Shown: positions 27,840 to 36,908, numbered from the stretch's first letter. The stretch is 64,000 nt of DNA from Atopobium minutum (GCA_900105895.1 FNSH01000001.1:1352501-1416500), one strand, 5' to 3'. Made by a program: numbers and translations. The notes: a model not told the origin generated them from the letters alone.

Positions 27840-27885
27840 GTTCATCTGCGCGTAGCATAGCGTTATTTTTGCTTTAATGCATACA

Positions 27886-27925
27886 AATGCCCTCTTTGCC
27901 AATACTCGGTAAAGGGGGCATTTTT
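27886..27925 (+). terminator. Rho-independent terminator after fba
   Basis: The arms at about 27887-27900 and 27907-27920 form a 13-14 pair stem with one G-U and one mismatch, followed by TTTTT at 27921-27925. Confidence 0.85.
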
Positions 27926-28004
27926 AACATATTTTGGGTCTCAACTAACCCTCTAGTTCAAGTAACCCTACAAAAAGATAAAACATATAAATTCATAAAT
28001 ATAT

Positions 28005-28105
28005 AGCTGTTCACCTGGGTATATGTACACGAGTAAAAATAGGTGGAACAGCTTGACAATGCTGAGTAAAATTAAGGAGATTCTTTCGGCAGCAGGCCTG
28101 CTGCT
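28005..28105 (+). other. Structured 5' leader upstream of the NlpC/P60 gene
   Basis: Arms at 28005-28016 and 28041-28053 pair over 12 positions with one bulge. A perfect palindrome GCAGCAGGCCTGCTGC lies at 28090-28105, 29 bases before the start codon. The first hairpin, the spacing and the second hairpin look like a cis-acting RNA or an attenuator. Known c-di-AMP (ydaO) riboswitches often precede cell-wall hydrolases of this type, but I cannot match that consensus here. Confidence 0.4.
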
Positions 28106-28133
28106 TATTTGTACCCGATCAGGAAGAGGCCCT

Positions 28134-29240
28134 ATGACTCGAAAGATGTATCAAAAAGTTGTTGCTGCCATGCTCACAACTTCTTTATCGGTATGTACCG
28201 TTGGCCTGGCGCTTCCTCAGGTTGCTGTTGCAGACGAGTCTTCTGCTGCGCTTCAGGCAAAGCTTAATGATGCCAAGACTCAATTGAATAAGCTGTATGA
28301 GCAAGCTGAGCAAGTGGGCGAGGCTCTCAATGAGACACAGGTCCAGCTTGATTCCACCAATAAGGACATTGAGCAAACCAATAAGGACATTGAAGCCAAG
28401 AAGGCAGAGCTGGCAGAGGCTCAGAAAACGCTTTCAGGCCGTGTATCTGCTAACTATAAAAGCGGCGGCACCTCAATGCTCGAGATTATTTTGAGCTCGT
28501 CCAATTTTGAAGAGCTGGCCAATAATCTGTACTACGCTCAGAAGGCCAATGAGTCTGACGAGAAGGTCATTGGTCAGGTAAAGACTGTTCAGGCCGAACT
28601 TGACGCAAAGCAGTCTCAGCTTACTGAGCAAAAACAGCAGCAAGAAAATTTGCTTGCTACTCAAAAATCCCAGCAGGCAGAGCTTAACGAGCAGTCCAAG
28701 AAGGCTGAGGAGTACGTAAATAATCTTGACCAGCAGGTTAAGGACAAAATGGAAGAGGAGCGCAAGGCTGCAGAGGCCGAGGCTCGCGCCAAGGCAGAGG
28801 CTGCTAAGAAGGCAGCAGAAGCTAACAACGGCAACTATTATGATCCCTCTTCTGTCAATAACGGTGGCAACAGTGGCAAGAGGAGCTCAGGCAGCTCTCA
28901 GGTAAGCAGTAACTGGCGCAACCAGGTTATTGCAGCTGCTACCTCTAAGATAGGTGGCGGTTATCGCTTGGGTGCCAGTGGTCCTAGCATTTACGATTGC
29001 TCTGGCTTGACGCAGTATGCCTATAGCACTATTGGCATATATATTCCTCACAGCTCTGCTTCTCAGGCTGCGTATTGCAATAAGCCCGCTTCTCAGGCTC
29101 AGCCTGGCGATCTTGTCTGGCGCCCCGGCCATGTAGGTATTTACATTGGCGGTGGCACTACCATTGAGGCAATGAGCCCCAGTCAAGGAATCACCTATGG
29201 TTCTTTGAGCAGCTTTAGTCGTGCTGGTTCACCCGTGTAA
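28134..29240 (+). CDS. Secreted NlpC/P60-family peptidoglycan hydrolase with coiled coil
   Basis: A 368-residue protein from the ATG at 28134, preceded by AGGAAGAGG; the frame is open further upstream, but that would put about 37 residues before the signal peptide. Residues 1-35 form a signal peptide ending near AVADE. Residues 38-225 form a long coiled coil (PcsB-like, rich in Lys, Glu, Gln and Ala), followed by a Gly/Ser/Asn-rich linker. The C-terminal NlpC/P60 domain has the catalytic Cys289 in IYDCSGLTQYAYS and His333 in RPGHVGIYIGG. It probably cleaves stem-peptide bonds during cell separation. Confidence 0.92.
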   Translation: MTRKMYQKVVAAMLTTSLSVCTVGLALPQVAVADESSAALQAKLNDAKTQLNKLYEQAEQVGEALNETQVQLDSTNKDIEQTNKDIEAKKAELAEAQKTLSGRVSANYKSGGTSMLEIILSSSNFEELANNLYYAQKANESDEKVIGQVKTVQAELDAKQSQLTEQKQQQENLLATQKSQQAELNEQSKKAEEYVNNLDQQVKDKMEEERKAAEAEARAKAEAAKKAAEANNGNYYDPSSVNNGGNSGKRSSGSSQVSSNWRNQVIAAATSKIGGGYRLGASGPSIYDCSGLTQYAYSTIGIYIPHSSASQAAYCNKPASQAQPGDLVWRPGHVGIYIGGGTTIEAMSPSQGITYGSLSSFSRAGSPV

Positions 29241-29287
29241 GGGCAGTATAAGTATAAAGTCGCAGTCAAAGCTAGTACATTCAATCT

Positions 29288-29323
29288 AAAAATCCGATCG
29301 CATTTGAGTGGTCGGATTTTTGT
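29288..29323. terminator. Bidirectional terminator between the NlpC/P60 gene and a convergent unknown gene
   Basis: The arms at 29288-29299 and 29310-29321 (AAAAATCCGATC with GGTCGGATTTTT) pair with one mismatch. A-rich and T-rich flanks make it work on both strands. Confidence 0.85.
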
Positions 29324-29372
29324 TTCAGATTGTATCAGGCGCTGTTGGCTTGGTAACGGGCTAGACAGGTAT

Positions 29373-30119
29373 TCAGACTTTAAAAGTAATAATGCCTTTT
29401 TGCATAAGTTTTGTAATGCGGAACTGATAAAAATCTGGATTAAGCATGCCACCTGTTTTTTGTGAGAGAGACTCCATAAGCCTCCACGCGATATTTGGTA
29501 GTAGGTACTGTTTTTCTTCTTCGCTCATCGATTTGTATGGGTTGGCTGCGTCATAGGCTTTGCAAAAGGCAATGATATCTTCATCAAGTACATCCTCATT
29601 ACAACTTATTGGAACACCATTTGGCGCAAGGCGCAAAGGAGCATTTTCCTTTACTAACTTTTGCCACTGCTGTGCACAGGTTTTTTGGTCCAGATCAAAG
29701 CCTGCATCGATAAGCTCGGTTAAAAATGCGGTATTAACATGCTTGTCATCAAGCCATAGTATTGATGGAGTAACAAGCTCTATACCTTTGATACCCTGCA
29801 GCTTTGTCTGTGGATCTACTAGTGAGCTTATATATAACAAACCAAGCGCCGCATAAGGGTAGGGAAGCATCCAGACTCTTAGTGCTTCTGCCTGTGCAAC
29901 GATGGTGAGAAAGGCTTTGTATCGTTGTTCAAAATCTTGATCGATGCTATATCCCAGACGCAGTAACTCTGACTTCCTCTCTTTAGGAGTCATGGTGTTG
30001 ATAGCACCAAAACATACACTATCTGGAAAAACCGCTATTTCTCCTAGTGAGTAGTCTTCTCGTGCCGCAAGTTTAAGCGTGCTTTCACTTGTACTATCAA
30101 AGCAAACGTCTACAAGCAT
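29373..30119 (-). CDS. DUF1835/DUF3658-like conserved protein
   Basis: A 248-residue cytoplasmic protein. The start, VDVCFDSTSESTLKLA then GEIAVFPDSVCFGAI, resembles the DUF1835 N-terminus (a short strand, a Ser-containing loop and a phosphate-like Asp-x-x-x-x-Gly segment). The C-terminal 60 residues (ISCNEDVLDEDIIAFCKAYD onward, ending KLMQKGIITFKV) resemble DUF3658. No biochemical function is established for these domains as far as I know. It is convergent with the NlpC/P60 gene and 43 bases from the next minus-strand gene. Confidence 0.65.
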   Translation of the reverse strand: MLVDVCFDSTSESTLKLAAREDYSLGEIAVFPDSVCFGAINTMTPKERKSELLRLGYSIDQDFEQRYKAFLTIVAQAEALRVWMLPYPYAALGLLYISSLVDPQTKLQGIKGIELVTPSILWLDDKHVNTAFLTELIDAGFDLDQKTCAQQWQKLVKENAPLRLAPNGVPISCNEDVLDEDIIAFCKAYDAANPYKSMSEEEKQYLLPNIAWRLMESLSQKTGGMLNPDFYQFRITKLMQKGIITFKV

Positions 30120-30162
30120 ATCTCTGTTACCCCCCCACAGTTACCTCTTATAAAGTTACGAG

Positions 30163-30708
30163 CTAGAGGCATACCATGGTACGGAAACCACGGCTTCCAT
30201 AGTACGAATCTGCTCCATTATGAAAGGTAAAAACACGGCCATAGCGTTTCTCGCAAAAGAGTGCACCGCCATGGGAGCGTAGGTCTTGTGGTGTGGCCAC
30301 CCAACAAGATACTTTGGTATCAAGCTCTACAACCTGCTGGATAAGATGATACTCAGCTTCTGTAAGGAGGCAAGCAGAGCTGCCCCAAGCTGCAATGACA
30401 TCTTCAACGCTGGAGCGAGGAGGGTTCTTTTTACGATTGATTAATACCTCATGGTCGTAACATAGGCTGGTACGGTCTTTGGTGGGTTTGGCATAGCAAT
30501 CTACAAATAAAATCGCATACTCAGGGGTGGCCAGTGCTTCAATAACGTCGGGTTCACCGCCTGTAGACTCCATGGCGTACAGTGCTGTTTGAGCATCCTT
30601 GCTGGCAGCAATTGCATGAGAAACAAGGTCCCAAGAGATGGTGGGATGGCGCTCTGTATGCCTTTCAAAACGTGTTTGTAAAACAGCAAGAAGCTCACTG
30701 AGTTCCAT
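30163..30708 (-). CDS. DUF4256 family protein
   Basis: A 181-residue cytoplasmic protein matching DUF4256 from memory of the family. It begins with LLAVLQTRFERHTERHP, then has MESTGGEPDVIEAL, YAILFVDCYAKPTKDRTSLCYDHE, a WVATPQDLRSHGGALFCEKRYG segment and FTFHNGADSYYGSRGFR near the end. The conserved Cys, Asp and His residues suggest an enzyme, but no function is known. It lies between the suf operon and the DUF1835-like gene on the same strand. Confidence 0.8.
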   Translation of the reverse strand: MELSELLAVLQTRFERHTERHPTISWDLVSHAIAASKDAQTALYAMESTGGEPDVIEALATPEYAILFVDCYAKPTKDRTSLCYDHEVLINRKKNPPRSSVEDVIAAWGSSACLLTEAEYHLIQQVVELDTKVSCWVATPQDLRSHGGALFCEKRYGRVFTFHNGADSYYGSRGFRTMVCL

Positions 30709-30797
30709 GGGGCTCCCTTCTCATGCGCATTTAATAACGCAGTTACAGTGTAACACTACCGAACGCAGCAGCACCAAGGGTGCGCCTGTGGGCTTAG

Positions 30798-31244
30798 TTA
30801 CAGTGCACTGAAGCTAGGCATATCACCTTTTTGATCGTCGGGAATTAAATCGGTGAGGCGCTTGCTGTCCAAAAATTGACTGGTAACCATCCCCAAATCA
30901 CGCCAAATAGGCAGCGTGGTGCAGGTTTTGATATGCTCACAGATTTCGCCAGAGCTGCAGTCAAGACAGGTAACGGGAGCCAAGGTTCCCCCTTCTGCAA
31001 CGCGTAGAATTTCTCCGAGCGTATACTCCTCAGGCTTACGAGACAGCTTGTAGCCGCCGCCTTTACCGCGTTGGCTATCCACCAGACCACCCTTAAGCAA
31101 CAAGGAAGTAACCTGCTCAAGATACTTGCGAGAAATACCTTGACGCTTGGAAATATCGCCTAAAGAAACCCATCCCTCATGTACTGCCAGATCGGACATG
31201 ACGCGTAGGGCATAGCGACCTTTAGTGGAAAACATGCCAGCCAT
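30798..31244 (-). CDS. Rrf2-family Fe-S-sensing transcriptional regulator (IscR/SufR-type)
   Basis: A 148-residue regulator with an N-terminal Rrf2 winged helix (FSTKGRYALRVMSDLAVHEG, then ISRKYLEQVTSLLLKGGLVDSQRGKGGG). The cysteine cluster Cys96-x5-Cys102-x5-Cys108, with an extra Cys93, matches the [2Fe-2S] ligand spacing of IscR. Its ATG overlaps the sufU stop codon, making it the last gene of the sufCBDSU operon. It probably represses the operon when Fe-S cluster is plentiful. A palindrome upstream of sufC is a candidate site. Confidence 0.9.
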   Translation of the reverse strand: MAGMFSTKGRYALRVMSDLAVHEGWVSLGDISKRQGISRKYLEQVTSLLLKGGLVDSQRGKGGGYKLSRKPEEYTLGEILRVAEGGTLAPVTCLDCSSGEICEHIKTCTTLPIWRDLGMVTSQFLDSKRLTDLIPDDQKGDMPSFSAL

Positions 31245-31705
31245 TAGCTGCTCACCTCGTTAGCGGATTGATTGCCGGATTGTGCGAGCATCTCGTCAAG
31301 TGTACGCCACGCAAGCTCTGCACATTTTACGCGTGCAGGCATGCGTGAAATGCTTTCAAAGCAGCTTGCATCTTCAAGCTGAGCCAGTACGGCAGGATCG
31401 GTTTCCTCGCCACGAATCATGCGTTCAAAAAGGGCACAGGCATCACGGGCTTGAGCAATAGTTTTGCCTTCTACCAGCTCACTCATCATATCTGCGGAGG
31501 CTTGGCTAATGGCACAACCGCTACCCGTCCAGCTTGTCTCGTCAATCGTGCCATCACTGGCAAGGCGAATGTGCAGGGTAAGGTCGTCACCACAAGAGGG
31601 GTTGATGCCTTCATGTGAACAGGTAGCGTCTTCAAGCTCATAGTTATAGTCCGGATGGGAAACATGGTCCATCAGAGCCTGCGAATAAATAGTGCTATTA
31701 GGCAT
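31244..31705 (-). CDS. sufU: SufU-type iron-sulfur assembly protein
   Basis: A 153-residue IscU-like protein. The zinc/cluster ligands Cys38 (PSCGDDLTL, with Asp40), Cys64 (GSGCAISQAS) and Cys128 (ARVKCAELAW) match SufU. The insertion between the second and third Cys, relative to IscU, is also typical of SufU. In Gram-positives SufU accepts persulfide sulfur from SufS through a zinc-swap mechanism and passes it to SufBCD. It overlaps sufS by eight bases and the Rrf2 gene by one. Confidence 0.95.
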   Translation of the reverse strand: MPNSTIYSQALMDHVSHPDYNYELEDATCSHEGINPSCGDDLTLHIRLASDGTIDETSWTGSGCAISQASADMMSELVEGKTIAQARDACALFERMIRGEETDPAVLAQLEDASCFESISRMPARVKCAELAWRTLDEMLAQSGNQSANEVSS

Positions 31706-32957
31706 GAAAAATCTTCCTTACGTTGTGCAGGCCATCAATGAGCTGGTCTATGTCGTTCTTATCGTTGTACAGCGCAATGGATGCACGGCAGGTGCTGTCC
31801 ACGCCAAGCCATGCGAGCAGAGGCTGAGCACAGTGGTGGCCGGCGCGAATAGCCACACCAGACATGTCGAGAATGGACGCCACATCATGGGGATGTACGT
31901 TGTGCATGCTAAAGGCTACAGAACCGATATGTGCATCTGGCTGTTGAGGGCCATGGACATCAATAAAGTCCAGGGTATTGAGCTGCTCACACAGATATGC
32001 TGCAAGCTTGCGCTCGCGCTGCTCTATTACATCCATGCCGATCTGCTCGATATACGTAAGTGCTGCGTCAAAAGCATAAATACCAGCAGCGTCTTGGGTG
32101 CCGGCTTCAAACTTCATGGGCACAGGTGCCCAGCTGGCCTGGGTTTCTGTGACGGAATCGATCATTTCTCCACCCGTCAGGAAGGGAGGCATGGCGTTAA
32201 GGATGTCGAGCTTGCCCCATAGCACGCCAATGCCCATAGGACCAAGCGCCTTGTGTGCCGAGAAGGCCATGAGGTCGCAATCCAGATCCTGTACATCAAC
32301 CGTAAGATGCGGAACACTTTGTGCACCATCTATGATGGCGACGGCACCCATTTGGTGCGCGCGGGCAATAATATCCTTGGCAGGGGTTTCTACACCCAAG
32401 ACATTGGAAACCTGCGTTACCGAGACAAGCTTGGTCTTGGGGCCAATAGCGGCATCAATTTGCTCTTGTGTGATAGTGCCATCCTTACGAGGGCGTAAAT
32501 AGATAAGCTTTGCGCCTACCTGAGCACAGAGCTGCTGCCAAGGAATGAGGTTGGAGTGGTGTTCCATAATGGAAATAACCACCTCATCACCCTCATGAAT
32601 AAGCTGCTTGCCAAGGGTTTGTGCAATCAAATTAAGAGACTCAGAAGCATTGCGAGTAAACACAATTTCTTCTGGACGTGCGGCTCCAATGTGGGCAGCT
32701 ACATGCGCACGGGCCTTCTCGATAGCCTGAGTTGCTTGGACCGAGAGGGTGTACAAACCACGCAGAGGGTTGGCGTTCATGGTCTCATAGAAGGATTTTT
32801 GAGCCTCCAGCACGACCGCAGGACGCTGAGCTGTGGCGGCACTATCCAAAAAAGCAAGCTGAGGGTTGTTGACCAACAGAGGAAAATCTTGCTTAAACGG
32901 ATTGCTTGTAATGTCGGTAGTCGCGCTGCTGGTGATCTGATGGGTATTGTGGTTCAT
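31698..32957 (-). CDS. sufS: Cysteine desulfurase SufS
   Basis: A 419-residue PLP enzyme when started at the ATG at 32957, seven bases after the sufD stop, with an AGAGGTAAG ribosome-binding site inside sufD; an upstream in-frame ATG would overlap sufD by over 130 bases. The PLP Lys236 lies in FSAHKALGPMGIG. The sulfur-carrying Cys390 is in STCRASIALYN, the short-loop arrangement of group II desulfurases. It removes sulfur from L-cysteine as an enzyme persulfide for SufU. The N-terminal 20 residues are Thr/Asn-rich and not conserved. Confidence 0.95.
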   Translation of the reverse strand: MNHNTHQITSSATTDITSNPFKQDFPLLVNNPQLAFLDSAATAQRPAVVLEAQKSFYETMNANPLRGLYTLSVQATQAIEKARAHVAAHIGAARPEEIVFTRNASESLNLIAQTLGKQLIHEGDEVVISIMEHHSNLIPWQQLCAQVGAKLIYLRPRKDGTITQEQIDAAIGPKTKLVSVTQVSNVLGVETPAKDIIARAHQMGAVAIIDGAQSVPHLTVDVQDLDCDLMAFSAHKALGPMGIGVLWGKLDILNAMPPFLTGGEMIDSVTETQASWAPVPMKFEAGTQDAAGIYAFDAALTYIEQIGMDVIEQRERKLAAYLCEQLNTLDFIDVHGPQQPDAHIGSVAFSMHNVHPHDVASILDMSGVAIRAGHHCAQPLLAWLGVDSTCRASIALYNDKNDIDQLIDGLHNVRKIFHA

Positions 32958-32964
32958 ATACAAC

Positions 32965-34092
32965 TTACCTCTGTTCCAGTTCTTGGGCATCTTGCGTGCC
33001 ATAGATACGCTCGGTTGCCGCAATAACGCTGCGACGAGCTTCGGGCGTGTGTGCGTGTACGTAGGCATCATCACACACGGCATGTGAGATAAGCTCAATA
33101 GCCTGCTGTTCTGTGAGTCCGCGGGCGTTCAGGTACTCAAGCTGCTCGGGCGAAACAGCGCCTACAGTAGCTCCGTGATCTCCCGCTACGTCGTCCTCAC
33201 CGCACAAAATAGTGGGCAGGCTCTTGTTGATTACATTTTTGCCAGCCAATACCACGGTTTCATTTTCAAGACCCGCGGCACCTTTAGCGCCGTGGATAAG
33301 GTCAATGGTGTCACGCAGGGTTTTTGATCCGCCGTCTTCCAGTACACCAGAAATAGCAATGTCGCAGCGTGTATTGCAGCCGCGCATGCGAGCGGTGTAG
33401 TTCATATCGAGCGTTTCTTTGTTGCGTACAAGGTAGCGCACGTATAGATCGGCGCGCGAGTTATCGCCAGCTAGATTAACGGCCATGCCACTTGCCGTGG
33501 TTGCGCCAGAAAGTACAAACTGCTTGGATTCAAGCATTGCGCTGTCCTGTAGCTCTATACCTATATTGTCGAGGTAGCTACGATTATTTCCGCAGGTAAA
33601 GCTGGTGAGAATAACATGCGCACCGGGGCGTGCAATAACGCGCAGACCTTGAGCTGCAGCGATAGGCGTATCGGAGGCGTCTGCAGTGGTAGCGGCATTA
33701 GCAGCATTGGTAGCGGTACCGGCGCGGTCAGTTCCTGCCTCAGAGCCTTCGCGCGTCTCTACGATGGTGATGGTTGCAGTAGCGTTCTCTTCTACCACAA
33801 TATCGGTGGCAAGGTAGGGGTTTGTATCGGAAACGAGAATATCCACGTCTTGCGTAGTACTTGCGGGAACCGATATGGTGTTGCGCGCACCAGCTATCTG
33901 GTCAATCCAGGTAGCTGCCTGCATGCCCGATCCCATTTCCAGCGCGTCCAGCTCTGCTGTGCGCGCAGGAACAGCCGCAGGCTCAAGGGGTTTATCGGCA
34001 GCAGGAACCTGCAGCGTGATGTCATTTATATGTAAGTAATTCCAGGTCTGAGCAACGGGAGTGTTGACGCCTGTGAGCGTTTGAACTGCCAT
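32965..34092 (-). CDS. sufD: Fe-S cluster assembly scaffold SufD
   Basis: A 375-residue SufBD-family protein. The C-terminal half carries the right-handed beta-helix core (IELQDSAMLESKQFVLSG, YLVRNKETLDMNY, then GDHGATVGAVSPEQLEYLNARGL and EAIELISHA-type end). The N-terminal half is divergent, with an Ala/Thr-rich stretch around residues 118-145. SufD pairs with SufB and SufC in the SufBC2D scaffold. Its start overlaps the sufB stop by one base, indicating coupled translation. Confidence 0.9.
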   Translation of the reverse strand: MAVQTLTGVNTPVAQTWNYLHINDITLQVPAADKPLEPAAVPARTAELDALEMGSGMQAATWIDQIAGARNTISVPASTTQDVDILVSDTNPYLATDIVVEENATATITIVETREGSEAGTDRAGTATNAANAATTADASDTPIAAAQGLRVIARPGAHVILTSFTCGNNRSYLDNIGIELQDSAMLESKQFVLSGATTASGMAVNLAGDNSRADLYVRYLVRNKETLDMNYTARMRGCNTRCDIAISGVLEDGGSKTLRDTIDLIHGAKGAAGLENETVVLAGKNVINKSLPTILCGEDDVAGDHGATVGAVSPEQLEYLNARGLTEQQAIELISHAVCDDAYVHAHTPEARRSVIAATERIYGTQDAQELEQR

Positions 34093-35495
34093 TATCCAAT
34101 TGCCCCTTCCATTTCTAGCTTAATGAGGTTGTTCATCTCAATGGCGTACTCTAAAGGAAGCTCCTTTGAGACGGGGTTAGCAAAGCCGTTGACAACCAAA
34201 GTACGTGCTTCTTCTTCAGAGATGCCACGGCTCATGAGGTACAAAATGGTGTCGTCAGAGATGCGACCAATGGTTGCTTCGTGTCCAACGGATGCTGTGG
34301 CACAGCGTACGTCCATAGCAGGAATGGTGTCAGAACGGCTGATGTCATCGAGCATGAGGGAAGCGCAGCTTACCGTGGCCTTTGCGCGATCTGCCGCGGG
34401 CGTTACCACAATGGAGCTGCGGAAGGTGGAGATGCCGCCGCCCTTGGAGATGGATTTGGTTGAGATAGAGGTCTTGGTATCGGGGGCAGACATGATGACC
34501 TTGCAACCGGTGTCCAAGTTTTGTGTGGCGCCAGCAAAAGTAATACCCGTAAACTCACAGGTAGAGCCTGCACCGGTAAGGAAGGTAGAAGGATAGAGGT
34601 AGCCCACGTGGCTACCAAAACTGCCAGAAACCCACTCCATGTTGCCACCCTCTGCCACCTGAGCACGCTTGGTATTGAGGTTGTACATGTTTTTTGACCA
34701 GTTCTCGATGGTGGAGTAGCGCAGGCTTGCATTTTTGCCTACAAAGAGTTCTACGGCACCAGCGTGAAGATTGGCTACGTTGTATTTAGGTGCCGAGCAA
34801 CCCTCAATAAAGTGCAACTTAGCACCGGGTTCAACAATAATAAGCGTATGTTCAAACTGGCCAGCACCTGCTGCATTAAGACGGAAGTAGCTCTGGAGAG
34901 GGAAGGCAACCTCAACTCCTTCTGGCACATATACAAATGAGCCACCAGACCACACTGCGCCATGAAGTGCAGCAAACTTGTGATCATGGGGAGGAATGAG
35001 CTTCATAAAGTGCTCTTTGATGAGCTCTTCATACTCACCGTGCAGCGCTTCTTCAATACCAGAATAGACAACGCCCATCTTAGATGCGCTGCTCTGCATA
35101 TTGTGATATACCAGCTCGGAGTCATACTGGGCACCAACGCCTGCCAAATAGGCACGCTCTGCTTGAGGGATGCCAAGACGCTCAAAGGTATCACGTACTT
35201 CTTCTGGCACCTCTTCCCAGGTGGTAGCCTGCTTGGTTTTGGGCGCAACATAGGTGGAGATGTGGTCCATATCCAAACCATCAATTGCAGGGCCCCAGTT
35301 AGCGGGCATCTTCATTTTTTGATAGAGTTCGAGTGAATGCATGCGTAAATCGAGCATCCACGCGGGTTCATCTTTTTTCTTGGAGATGGACTCTACAATT
35401 TCTGGTGTGAGTCCATCGGCATACCGCTCGTAGCCTTCTTCGGACTTAACAAAGTCGTAAAGACTGCGATCAATATCGTTTACTTGCTCTGTCAT
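34092..35495 (-). CDS. sufB: Fe-S cluster assembly scaffold SufB
   Basis: A 467-residue protein with all SufB hallmarks. These include the WMLDLRMHSLELYQKM start, FAALHGAVWSGGSFVYVPEGVEV, HFIEGCSAPKYNVANLHAG, the beta-helix core with NLDTGCKVIMSAPDT, and VGHEATIGRISDDTILYLMSRGI near the end. SufB is where the nascent Fe-S cluster is assembled on the SufBC2D complex. It overlaps sufC and sufD by one base each. Length is that of Gram-positive SufB. Confidence 0.97.
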   Translation of the reverse strand: MTEQVNDIDRSLYDFVKSEEGYERYADGLTPEIVESISKKKDEPAWMLDLRMHSLELYQKMKMPANWGPAIDGLDMDHISTYVAPKTKQATTWEEVPEEVRDTFERLGIPQAERAYLAGVGAQYDSELVYHNMQSSASKMGVVYSGIEEALHGEYEELIKEHFMKLIPPHDHKFAALHGAVWSGGSFVYVPEGVEVAFPLQSYFRLNAAGAGQFEHTLIIVEPGAKLHFIEGCSAPKYNVANLHAGAVELFVGKNASLRYSTIENWSKNMYNLNTKRAQVAEGGNMEWVSGSFGSHVGYLYPSTFLTGAGSTCEFTGITFAGATQNLDTGCKVIMSAPDTKTSISTKSISKGGGISTFRSSIVVTPAADRAKATVSCASLMLDDISRSDTIPAMDVRCATASVGHEATIGRISDDTILYLMSRGISEEEARTLVVNGFANPVSKELPLEYAIEMNNLIKLEMEGAIG

Positions 35496-36262
35496 TACTT
35501 GCCGTCTTTCTGAGTAAAGTAGGACTCAAACTGTTCAAAGCCTTCGCGGTCAATCTCATTGATAAGATCTGCGCCACCCTCGGCAACCATGTGACCGCGC
35601 ATCATCACGTGGGTCCTATCAACATCAAGACGCTCAAGAATGCGTGTGTTATGCGTAATGACGATAAGAGCGCCGTTACAGGACTCACGATAGGCCTCAA
35701 TGCCGCGCGAAACCACGCCCAACGCGTCTACATCCAGGCCAGAGTCGGTCTCATCGAGAATGGCGAGCTTAGGTTGCAGCAGCAACAGTTGCAGCATCTC
35801 TACCTTTTTCTTCTCGCCACCGGAGAAACCTACGTTAAGTTCACGGTCCAAGTTAGCTGGATCCATATCAAGTTGAGCCGCAAGCTCGGCAACCCGTGCG
35901 CGGAATTGCTTGGACTTCATTTTGAGCTCGGGGCGCTTATCAACAATGGTGCGCAAATAGCTGTTAAGAGGTACGCCAGGAATTTCAACAGGTGCCTGGT
36001 AAGACAAGAAAATGCCGGCTAGCGAGCGCTTATCGGAAGAAAGCTCGGTGATGTCTTGATCATCAAATATGATGGAGCCACTGTTTACCTGATATGCGGG
36101 GTCGCCCATAATTACGTGGCCGAGAGTAGATTTACCGGCGCCATTATGACCCATCAACACGTGGGTTTGACCAGCGCCCACTTCTAAATTGATACCATGA
36201 AGGATAGTTTTATCCTCCGTGCCAGCATCAAGCTCGCTTACGCGAAGCAGAGATTGTGTCAT
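35495..36262 (-). CDS. sufC: Fe-S cluster assembly ATPase SufC
   Basis: A 255-residue ABC-type ATPase when started at the ATG at 36262, which follows AAGGAG by seven bases; an open extension to 36367 is non-homologous. Walker A GHNGAGKST spans residues 38-46. The signature is VGFSGGEKKKVEM, and Walker B with its Asp/Glu is in LAILDETDSGLD. SufC powers conformational change in SufBC2D. It is the first gene of the operon sufC-B-D-S-U-rrf2, and a 328-base divergent region separates it from gatC. Confidence 0.97.
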   Translation of the reverse strand: MTQSLLRVSELDAGTEDKTILHGINLEVGAGQTHVLMGHNGAGKSTLGHVIMGDPAYQVNSGSIIFDDQDITELSSDKRSLAGIFLSYQAPVEIPGVPLNSYLRTIVDKRPELKMKSKQFRARVAELAAQLDMDPANLDRELNVGFSGGEKKKVEMLQLLLLQPKLAILDETDSGLDVDALGVVSRGIEAYRESCNGALIVITHNTRILERLDVDRTHVMMRGHMVAEGGADLINEIDREGFEQFESYFTQKDGK

Positions 36263-36590
36263 TGTTGTTCTCCTTACGCCCGTATGGGCACTCCTCCTTA
36301 CATGAAGTAGGGAATGGTTGCGCGTTGGAGTGCTCATGCATCTGTTTGCAAAAGTTAACCCTGGCAAATAAAAACCTACTTCAGTACTAGGATATTATTC
36401 CTCAATACATATGCTTTATTCCTACGAGTTTTAGGGTATTTTAGGAATCACAAGGTATATTCACAGCAACATAACAATACCTCCGGCATCTGTGCAGCCA
36501 AGTGCCGTAAAATGGTATGAATTATGTATGATGGGAGTCCCGCCGAGTTTTACTTGGACCTCCAAAAAAGACGTTACACAGGAGCTGCGC
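36263..36590. promoter_or_regulatory. Divergent region between sufC and gatC with a palindrome
   Basis: This 328-base region holds no gene. At 36389-36402 an inverted repeat AGGA-TATTAT-TCCT lies about 130 bases upstream of sufC and is a candidate Rrf2 operator. The surrounding AT-rich stretch (36360-36480) probably holds the promoters for both operons, but no confident hexamers can be called. Confidence 0.4.
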
Positions 36591-36908
36591 ATGATGCTTT
36601 CCCAGCTAGATGTGGCCGGCATTGCCGACTATGCACGCATAGCGTTATCTGAAGATGAGTTGGCGCAAATGACAAACTATCTCAATGAGGCAATAGGGCT
36701 TTTGGATCCCATTTGTCACTATGAGCTTGAGGGGGTTGAGCCTACCTATCACCCCATTGGAGACTTATCTAATGTAATGGGAGCGGATGAGGTGGACCGT
36801 GATGTCCGCGCGCTTGATGTGGACACGGCCTTATCTAACGCATCCGTTACCAGTGAGCGCTTTTTTTGCGTACCCTCCATCTTGGGTGATGAGGAGAGCG
36901 ATCGCTAG
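36591..36908 (+). CDS. gatC: Asp/Glu-tRNA(Asn/Gln) amidotransferase subunit GatC
   Basis: A 105-residue subunit from the ATG at 36591, six bases after AGGAG; the open frame continues upstream without homology. The GatC pattern is visible: an N-terminal helix with VAGIADYARIALSEDELAQM, a middle EGVEPTYHPIG segment, and a C-terminal SERFFCVPSILGDE tail that wraps GatA and GatB. It overlaps gatA by one base (GTG in TAGTG). GatC stabilises the GatA-GatB complex. Confidence 0.93.
   Translation: MMLSQLDVAGIADYARIALSEDELAQMTNYLNEAIGLLDPICHYELEGVEPTYHPIGDLSNVMGADEVDRDVRALDVDTALSNASVTSERFFCVPSILGDEESDR

Noticed and set aside
27926..28133. c-di-AMP (ydaO) riboswitch
   Set aside because: The gene type fits, but the known conserved stretches of that aptamer could not be found, so it is reported only as an unassigned structured leader.
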